Positions 20,201-26,348 of a stretch of DNA of 64,000 nt are shown here, piece after piece. Below the pieces are notes generated by a model that did not search any database, was not told the origin of the DNA, and worked only from the letters and a program-made list of their open reading frames with translations. Source of the stretch: Fibrobacter succinogenes. GTDB taxonomy: Bacteria > Fibrobacterota > Fibrobacteria > Fibrobacterales > Fibrobacteraceae. Numbering within the stretch: position 1 is the stretch's first letter; each line of letters begins with the position of its first letter. Where the stretch lies: contig CADCDO010000010.1 in assembly GCA_902800345.1 (NCBI GenBank), positions 1 through 64,000 on the forward strand. Reading direction: 5' to 3'. The position numbers and the translations under genes were made by a program.

Positions 20201-23200
20201 ACGTTCTTTTCGCCATGCAAGAGTTTTTCGGTCCATTTGCTTCGAGACATTTTGAGCTGCTCAAAAATTTGGTTCTGGCGTTCCAAATCATCGGACGGAA
20301 CATCCATCAAGAACGCCTGCGTGATGGTAATCCATGCTGCAAGTTCGTAAGACTCGAGGAACATGAAATGTCCGCCTGGAACGAGAACGTTTTCAATTTG
20401 TTCCAATGTCTTGCTGAAATCAATAGCGTTGTCCAAAACGTATCCGCCAAAGACTATATCAAATGAATTTGGCTTCAATCCCTGCTTGACAAAATCTTCA
20501 TTCATGTCGAGCTGCTTGAAAACGAGCTCTGGATAATCCTTGAACATTTCTGCCGCAGTCGGGAAGAAATGCTTTAGGTAATCGGTGAAGTAGTATTCAA
20601 ACTTGTGGCCCTTTAATGTGGGCAACAGGTATCTTGTTGCTGAACCTGTGCCGGCACCAATTTCGAGAATGCGGATGGGACGATTGGGCTCTTGGTCCAA
20701 AAGTTTTTTCAGATATTCTGCCAAGGTCTTATAGGCGATGACCATTATCTTGTTCTTGACGTAGAGCGAGTCAACATAACGGTACTTGTCGCCTTCTTCG
20801 GGGTAAAGGAATTTACCTGGATCAACATTTCCTTGGGCGATTTCTGCGAGATGGTCGCCGTTGAGCTTGACATATTCAAGGAAATCTTTTGAAATGTATT
20901 CGCCATTCCAAACTTCGTAGGCGTTCTTCCAAAGTTTTTCCTTTTCGCTTTCGGAAGCGTCAATGCGGCAAATGTAAGATTCGCCTTGCTGTTCGATGAA
21001 CTTTTCTGCAAGCAGGTAGCCGAGCCATTGCGTGACAAGCCAATGGTATTTTGCAATAACCGGAGCTTTGATTTCATCAATGGTGTATGCCTTATCCTTT
21101 TGGAAAACGCCCATCTTTTGTAGCTCGAACAAGATGGTGTAAGCGCTGGCTCTTTCTTCGGCCTTGTAACCTTCTTCAACTTGTTTCATGTCAATTTCGC
21201 CGATGCAGTCTTGCATGAACTTTTCGACAGCGTTTTTGCGTTCAGCGAATTTTTGTTTGTTAGCGTTGATTTCGTTTGCGGTTGCATTTTCGGCGACAAT
21301 TGCGGAATAGATTTCGCGTTTGTCAGCACTTACGACGGCAACAGCTTCCTTGATCGCGGGGAAGTCCTTCAAGACGTTTTCGATTTCGCCGAGTTCAATA
21401 CGATGGCCGCGAATCTTTACCTGCGTGTCTTCGCGACCGAGAAATTCAATTTCACCGCCGGGGAGATAACGACCCATGTCGCCGGTCAAGTAAACTTGTT
21501 CATCCGTTTTCGGGAGAGTCACAAACTGCGCGGCAGTGCGTTCTGCATCTAGGTAATAGCCAAGTGCAACGCCGTCACCACCGAGCGCAATTTGCCCTGC
21601 AACCATTGTCGGACACGGCTGCAAATTGTCATCGAGAATGTGCATGGTTTGGTTTGCAAGTGGGCGACCGTACGGTAAAATTTTGAGACCATCGTTTGGA
21701 TGGTAACGATGGTAGTTGGACCAGATGGATGCTTCCGTAGCACCGCCAAGGCAAATGACATCGACGCCGGGAGCGGCCTTGCGGATTCTTTCAGGCATGT
21801 CAACTGGAATCCAGTCACCGGAGAGGAATACTTCGCGGAGCGGGAGCGGTTCTGCAGAGTTCTTGCTTTCGACAAAATTCATGAGCATCTTCATCAATGC
21901 GGGCACGGTATTCCATACGGTAATGTGGTGCTTGTGAATGAGAGTTTCCCAAACTTCGGGGTTCATGTAATCTTCGGCGGTCGGGTAAATAAGCGTGCCG
22001 CCACAGGCGAGAACACCAAAGAGATCATAGACGGAAAGGTCAAAATTCAACTGCGAAAGTCCGAGAACAGCATCGTCTGCGGTAACGCCAAAACGGTCAT
22101 TCATGTCGTCGATGGTGTTCATTGCGCCTTTGTGCGTAATCACGACGCCCTTGGGTTCGCCCGTACTTCCGCTGGTGTAGATGATATAGGCGATGTCGTC
22201 AGGAGTGCGCTTCGGGAATCTTGAACAATCGACTGCAAAATCGTTGGCCGTAAGAGTATCAACATTGATGGTTGTGATTTCGCTTTCGAGGAGAGCTTCG
22301 TCGCTAGAAATGCCGATGGCCACTTTTGCGCCCGTCTTCTTGACAATCTTTTCGGCGCGGCCCTTTGCTTTGGCGGCTGCAATAGGCACATAAATGGCAC
22401 CAGCATACAGTATGCCAAATACCGATACAACTTGCCACGCTGATTTTTCCATCAAGACAGGGACGCAATCCTGGGGCTTTACTCCGCAGCTGATTAATTG
22501 ATCCGCCAAAACCTTTGCGCGAGCGTCGAGTTCTTCGAATGTAAATTTTGTGATGCCGTCATCAATAGCGATTTTTTTCGGCGTGCGCTTGACGCTTTCG
22601 ACAAAGTCGTCCTGCAACATTCGCACGTTCCAATCTTTTCGCGTGTCGTTTGCGGCCTTGCGTTCTGCTTCATCGCAGGCGGGGAGCGCAATTTCTGCAA
22701 CTTCTTCCCAATCTCCATTTTCTTCAGCAAGGGCGAGCAAACGCTTTTCGAATGCTTCGAACATGGAATCCAAAACGCCTTCCGGGAATACGCCTTCGCG
22801 ATAGTCCCAGTTGACTTGCAATCCGAAAGCGCCATCCATCACTTGGCAGTCGATAAAGGTTTGTGGCGTTTGGGAAATGCCTCCGACAAAGTCTCCGCGT
22901 AATGGTGTCCCCGAGTCGGCGAGGCCAATCGCGCTTGTATAGACGATCGGCATCAAAAGCCCTGTTTTTTTACTTTGTCTAGAGATTTCGCGCATGACTT
23001 CGACACCGCTGAAAAGGCGGTTGTCCAAGTCCGCAAAAAGCTGGCCGTTTATTTTGCGGGTACGAGCCAAAAAATTTTCTTTTGCAGCGCAATCGACTTC
23101 GAGCAGACTGAGCGATGTGAAATCGCCAACGATGTCCATGACTTTTTCATGGAGCGGGAGTCTGTTCAAAACGGTCATGTTGATGCAGAAATGCTTGTTG

Positions 23201-24189
23201 CGGCTCCACTTGGCAAGTACATCGGCGTAGCACGAAAGAATCGGAACAGTCGGCGTGAGGCCGTATTGCTTGGCGCGATTTTTCATGCGGTTCCAGGTGT
23301 TTGCAGGGATTCTCAAGAACTTGCGTCCAAAGGCGTCCTTTGCTTCGGAGGCGGGGAGTTTCGGCAATTCCGGTGCATCAGGGAGATTTGCAATTCGCTC
23401 CATCCAGTATTGCTTTTCTTTTTCGTACTGTGGAGTTGCCTTGAGTTTCTTTTCGGCAATCAAGTAATCGCGGAAAGAAAGTTCTTCTTCGCCTGTGACG
23501 GCGATTCCGTCAAAATAGGCGGCTTCAAATTCCGCAACGAGTTTCCAAATGCTTGTCCAGTCGGCGAGCAAAAATTCAATCGAAAAATGAAGAATGGCGT
23601 TATCGTTGTTGCGGCTTACGGCAAGCCCGAACATGGGCCATTTCCCGACAGTGTAGGCGCGGTTACCCATTTCCTTGCGAAACTTTTCAAAATCGTTTGC
23701 TTTTTCAGGATGCTTCACCAAGTCCCATTCCGGAATTTCCAATTCGGGAACATCTTTCATCACTTGCTGATAACCGCTTTCGTTGATGACCGCGTGGAGC
23801 ATGTCGTATTTGCGCGTAATAGCGTTCCAAATGTTGCGAACTTGTTGCGTTTCGAGTTCAGCGTAACGAATCTCAAGATAAACGTGGCAAGCGACACCGC
23901 CGTATTCAAAAGTCTTGCTGCGTCCAAGCAAATAAGCAGATTGTACATCGGTCAACGGAAATGGTTCAAAACGATTGGTACGGTCGATGACAATGGCGAC
24001 TTTACTGTTGTCACTCATTTCGCTCAAATACTTTATCAGTGCTTCTTTATTTGCCTTGAGTTCTGCGAGTACAGCGGGCGTCATCGCTTCCTTAGAAGCC
24101 TTGTACTTGATTTTCCCGTTTTCCGTCCACAAGTGAATTCCGTTTGCTTCAAAACGGTTGACCAAATTTTGCATGTTCTTGTCTGTCAT
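17299..24189 (-). CDS. NRPS: TubC dock-Cy-A(Cys)-MT-MT-PCP-TE, terminal synthetase
   Basis: A 2296-residue synthetase. Order: TubC-like docking domain (1-58; GIHLWTENGKIKYKA); Cy from about 75, with EFLLADWTS near 203; A with YTSGSTGEPKG near 672 and a D-L-Y-N-L-S-L-I-W pocket (cysteine); after motif A8 (RIELGEIE form, near 931) a methyltransferase with SAM loop LEIGAGTGSATR near 1178, then A10 LPLSANGKIDRK near 1394. A second copy of this A-tail/MT unit follows: IEEVL near 1410, LELGAGTGQITR near 1669, A10-like LPLTANGSVDQQ near 1878. Then PCP FGADSLLMA near 1935 and TE with GYSFNG (Ser near 2078, GxSxN rather than GxSxG) and GNHFTAF (His near 2270). It resembles PchF, except for the tandem MT duplication. 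I infer that it adds, methylates and releases the last unit. Confidence 0.92.
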   Translation of the reverse strand: MTDKNMQNLVNRFEANGIHLWTENGKIKYKASKEAMTPAVLAELKANKEALIKYLSEMSDNSKVAIVIDRTNRFEPFPLTDVQSAYLLGRSKTFEYGGVACHVYLEIRYAELETQQVRNIWNAITRKYDMLHAVINESGYQQVMKDVPELEIPEWDLVKHPEKANDFEKFRKEMGNRAYTVGKWPMFGLAVSRNNDNAILHFSIEFLLADWTSIWKLVAEFEAAYFDGIAVTGEEELSFRDYLIAEKKLKATPQYEKEKQYWMERIANLPDAPELPKLPASEAKDAFGRKFLRIPANTWNRMKNRAKQYGLTPTVPILSCYADVLAKWSRNKHFCINMTVLNRLPLHEKVMDIVGDFTSLSLLEVDCAAKENFLARTRKINGQLFADLDNRLFSGVEVMREISRQSKKTGLLMPIVYTSAIGLADSGTPLRGDFVGGISQTPQTFIDCQVMDGAFGLQVNWDYREGVFPEGVLDSMFEAFEKRLLALAEENGDWEEVAEIALPACDEAERKAANDTRKDWNVRMLQDDFVESVKRTPKKIAIDDGITKFTFEELDARAKVLADQLISCGVKPQDCVPVLMEKSAWQVVSVFGILYAGAIYVPIAAAKAKGRAEKIVKKTGAKVAIGISSDEALLESEITTINVDTLTANDFAVDCSRFPKRTPDDIAYIIYTSGSTGEPKGVVITHKGAMNTIDDMNDRFGVTADDAVLGLSQLNFDLSVYDLFGVLACGGTLIYPTAEDYMNPEVWETLIHKHHITVWNTVPALMKMLMNFVESKNSAEPLPLREVFLSGDWIPVDMPERIRKAAPGVDVICLGGATEASIWSNYHRYHPNDGLKILPYGRPLANQTMHILDDNLQPCPTMVAGQIALGGDGVALGYYLDAERTAAQFVTLPKTDEQVYLTGDMGRYLPGGEIEFLGREDTQVKIRGHRIELGEIENVLKDFPAIKEAVAVVSADKREIYSAIVAENATANEINANKQKFAERKNAVEKFMQDCIGEIDMKQVEEGYKAEERASAYTILFELQKMGVFQKDKAYTIDEIKAPVIAKYHWLVTQWLGYLLAEKFIEQQGESYICRIDASESEKEKLWKNAYEVWNGEYISKDFLEYVKLNGDHLAEIAQGNVDPGKFLYPEEGDKYRYVDSLYVKNKIMVIAYKTLAEYLKKLLDQEPNRPIRILEIGAGTGSATRYLLPTLKGHKFEYYFTDYLKHFFPTAAEMFKDYPELVFKQLDMNEDFVKQGLKPNSFDIVFGGYVLDNAIDFSKTLEQIENVLVPGGHFMFLESYELAAWITITQAFLMDVPSDDLERQNQIFEQLKMSRSKWTEKLLHGEKNVNLSSFPESDSALDLLHVLFFVKQVKSDKQIIDNEKLKEHLDKYLLHYMHPGYIQEFNALPLSANGKIDRKNILKFFEESKAKTGALNLTQIEEVLVSSLPIEKATAFLGSNKDNFIVAVEPRKKQKNRIDECEEVFTKNVTQTDEKISATHENFDWEKIRNSYRNIEKTAADSILLGLLQNNILVYGKDFTKEELEKAIPEKFRFHAQEWINVLLENGNIASCGNKFKISQEITFEQNENKWDEVIQNTDSHIASKPYVRYLKENGIHFGEVLAGNADPNDFVYKNYSDNQENNALQNWSDIVQAQNSYKIINEHLVEFLKQVMATDSKKIWRVLELGAGTGQITRQAFAGLKESGFAFTYNFTDKFTQFFPMAGEYTHKDPAMVFTQLDFNEEFESQGIPENSVDIILCGGAMANSIDLDYTLEQMKKTLVPGGYLFIEEVGDDSASISVSQALMMDKPVDKIREKHMFLPKEDWIELLRQKDGLVNATTFPQDDAKAKMLGGYLYVKQFKYDKDEVSESSVKLILNDICPEKNTSIQILDKLPLTANGSVDQQALKHYADAFESSQSNEKSIESRLIEITVKALNIDSIGLDDNFYDFGADSLLMAQMATTIRNELASDKTFDAILKQLLDFPTITEVAQFLKNEVTEESGDSGELIQLQRIGKPKNNCARILLPTVLWNNEMYHEIIPLMEKQDEGEIFTFKLSNTQQFFEIGEAEVASVLAKEFADKIIETGVKKVQIIGYSFNGKLSLELAERLENAEIEIADLAIIEGARLPFEIKQKNMKDFFFATLIGIDPQKVGFKFEDITFLMNRYIEETKKKIIDESDFEKIISQSPDAAAIRIFNALSASERFQKIKEYSGDFGKSMTDEAFARIKNTFDQNFNVMVNYNPTPYFGDLRYLKADNSNSIFKNDDKFLFQKWDDLCIGEIKYEQLKGNHFTAFTSKEYAIDLAEKLSIRNIQENA

Positions 24190-24190
24190 C

Positions 24191-25264
24191 TTAAACCTCT
24201 TCGCTGTATTTATGGATTTCTGCCGACGGGATGTATTCGCTGTTGCCTTCTGGGTGGATTAATTTTGCAAATCCGAAAATGTTCGTGATTTCGGACCATT
24301 TCTGTGAACACAAAAGTTCTCGTTGCGCTAACGGGGCGAGTTTTACCTTTTGGTCTATCATTTTTGAAAATTCAACAATGTTGTCTGCAATACCTTGCTT
24401 CCAGTCATCGAATAGCACGTGCATAAAATCTTTGGCTTTATAGTTTCCCAAGGTTTCCATTGTCAATTCTTTCAAGTAAGGCGGGATTTCATTACGCTTT
24501 TCGGGATTGTACAAGTATTTGGGAACGTACATGCGCGGCTTCCAAAGTACAGGGCCGAAAGTATCTTCGAGTATCAAGCGACCGGTTTCATAGACGATGG
24601 CAAAATTATGCAAGAGATGTGCATGGTTGTCGCGGTCGTCCGTATTCACCTGGTTGTTATATTCGATGGTGATGGGCGTGTCGCCAAGCTTTCCCGTGAG
24701 AATGTCGAAGGGACCAACGCATTCTGTGATGTGTTCGACTTTCAAATTGTAAATGGAGGGGAGAATGCGGGAGAGTATATCAATTGCAGGGAACGAAACT
24801 TGCGGACCGAACGCAGCCTTGATGTAAAGCGGCTTTTCGTGCTTATTCAATTCTTGAGCTACGCGGATGAATCGTGCTACTTCAGGAAGTTTCGGGTAAA
24901 GATCGCAAGTCTTGAAATAAACACCGTTCTTTTTGGCAACGCGATAAGTTTCAGTAAGGTCGCGCGGATGGATGGGCTGTTCCTGAAGAACGTGGATTTT
25001 TTTTTCCATGAACTTGCAGGCGAGTTCTGTACCGATGCCGCCCACCGTTCCAGAACTGATGACAACACAAGCGAAATCGATTTTTGGAATTTGTTCGAAC
25101 TCTGTGAAAAGCGGGATGCCATAAGTCTCGGCACATTTTTTGGAGCGTTCGCTTCCTTTGCCGTAAAGTCCGACTAATTCAAAATCATCTTTTAATAACT
25201 GTTGCAGAGCGTTGATGTAGAACTGTCCGAAAGTGCTTCCGCAGACAACAACTCGTTTCTTCAT
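24191..25264 (-). CDS. Thiazolinyl imide reductase (Irp3/YbtU/PchG-like)
   Basis: A 357-residue NAD(P)-dependent oxidoreductase of the Gfo/Idh/MocA type. The N-terminal dinucleotide loop is VVVCGSTFGQFYINAL, followed by FELVGLYGKGSERSKKCAETYGIPL, ACVVISSGTVGGIGTELA and HVLQEQPIHP. These signatures are characteristic of YbtU/Irp3 and PchG, which reduce one thiazoline ring to a thiazolidine on the assembly line. It lies between the two NRPS genes with two bases to the downstream start. A single such gene suggests that one ring (or one position) is reduced. Confidence 0.88.
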   Translation of the reverse strand: MKKRVVVCGSTFGQFYINALQQLLKDDFELVGLYGKGSERSKKCAETYGIPLFTEFEQIPKIDFACVVISSGTVGGIGTELACKFMEKKIHVLQEQPIHPRDLTETYRVAKKNGVYFKTCDLYPKLPEVARFIRVAQELNKHEKPLYIKAAFGPQVSFPAIDILSRILPSIYNLKVEHITECVGPFDILTGKLGDTPITIEYNNQVNTDDRDNHAHLLHNFAIVYETGRLILEDTFGPVLWKPRMYVPKYLYNPEKRNEIPPYLKELTMETLGNYKAKDFMHVLFDDWKQGIADNIVEFSKMIDQKVKLAPLAQRELLCSQKWSEITNIFGFAKLIHPEGNSEYIPSAEIHKYSEEV

Positions 25265-25268
25265 TTTC

Positions 25269-26348
25269 TTAAATTTCTCCCTCTATTTCGGTTGTAAGCA
25301 TGTCCTTGATTTCGCATGAAAATTCAGGTTGATTTGCGATGAGCGAATCGATGATGGGGGTGGCCAAATCGCTTTCGCCAAGTAAAATGGTTCCGCAAGA
25401 CTTCTTTTCTTTGGCAAAGCAGAGCGTAGCGGCACCGGCGCTAACGCCTGTCATCGGTGACGGACCGAGCCCATGAATGGTGAGCTTGAATTTTGCCGGC
25501 GCATCGACTTTAACGCCTTCCATAACGCATAGGTAGAAGGTATTTTCCTTGATACCGAAGGTATCGAGCTTACTTGCGGTGCAAAGTTTTTTAATGGTCT
25601 CGTCAGGATTTTGTTTGTACTGATGCCTTGCTGAATTCATAATTTCAATCATACGCTCTCCGCTAAGACACATGTGAAACCGCGCTTCATCAAGATTCAT
25701 TTTGCGCGTGACGGCTTCTGCTTCCCCATCGAAAAATGGAAACATCTTGTTGATTGAAATGACACTCTTTAAGTCTTCGGAATAATCATTTGACGAAGGG
25801 ACGAACGGAAGGATTTCGCCATTTTTCCAATAGACCATGGTGCGGTTGTTACTGTTGTGAAGGCTGTCGATAAAATCGTTAGCCGCTGTGTACGAAAATG
25901 CGCCAAGTCCGCCGTAGTAAAATTCCAAAGAATTGACATGATCAAACTTTTTAGCGAGATATTGCGGAATGAGCCCAGAAAGTCCCGGGATGCATCCTGC
26001 GCCATAAACAATTGAAACTCCGGATTCTTTTCTTTTGAATCCTTCAATTCCAAGATGCAAAACGGGCGTGTTTTTCGCTTCGGCGATTTCATCCATCTGC
26101 GTCGTTTGTGATTCCGAAAGTTTTGCGCAATCGAGAATGATTTCGCAGCCATCCATGAACCGTTCGACGCTTTCCTTGTTTGATACATCGACTTTCACCC
26201 ATTCTGCATCGTTCCATTCCGAGCGTAATTCGCTTGGGGCTTTTTCGATGTTGCGTCCGCCAATGCGAAGGCGATAATCAGAATTATTTCTGATGAAGCG
26301 AGTGGCCCAAATGCCAACAGCGCCGTAAGCGCCAAGAATTCCAATCAT
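25269..26348 (-). CDS. Saccharopine dehydrogenase-like NAD(P)-binding protein of the metallophore cluster
   Basis: A 359-residue protein beginning MIGILGAYGAVGIWATRFI, a Rossmann dinucleotide loop as in the saccharopine dehydrogenase/trans-acting enoyl reductase superfamily. It continues with RIGGRNIEKA, ILDCAKLSES and an internal GAGCIPGLSGLIPQYLA segment. It overlaps the upstream NRPS gene by four bases (ATGA) and precedes the imine reductase by four, so it belongs to the pathway. Lysine metabolism is not suggested by context. I infer a second redox step on the chain or a tailoring reaction; the substrate is unknown. Confidence 0.7.
   Translation of the reverse strand: MIGILGAYGAVGIWATRFIRNNSDYRLRIGGRNIEKAPSELRSEWNDAEWVKVDVSNKESVERFMDGCEIILDCAKLSESQTTQMDEIAEAKNTPVLHLGIEGFKRKESGVSIVYGAGCIPGLSGLIPQYLAKKFDHVNSLEFYYGGLGAFSYTAANDFIDSLHNSNNRTMVYWKNGEILPFVPSSNDYSEDLKSVISINKMFPFFDGEAEAVTRKMNLDEARFHMCLSGERMIEIMNSARHQYKQNPDETIKKLCTASKLDTFGIKENTFYLCVMEGVKVDAPAKFKLTIHGLGPSPMTGVSAGAATLCFAKEKKSCGTILLGESDLATPIIDSLIANQPEFSCEIKDMLTTEIEGEI

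Noticed and set aside
8340-24290. Long plus-strand open frames opposite the NRPS genes (e.g. 10390-11325, 22975-24288)
   Set aside because: They are antisense shadows of intact NRPS domains, with no signal, motif or ribosome site of their own.
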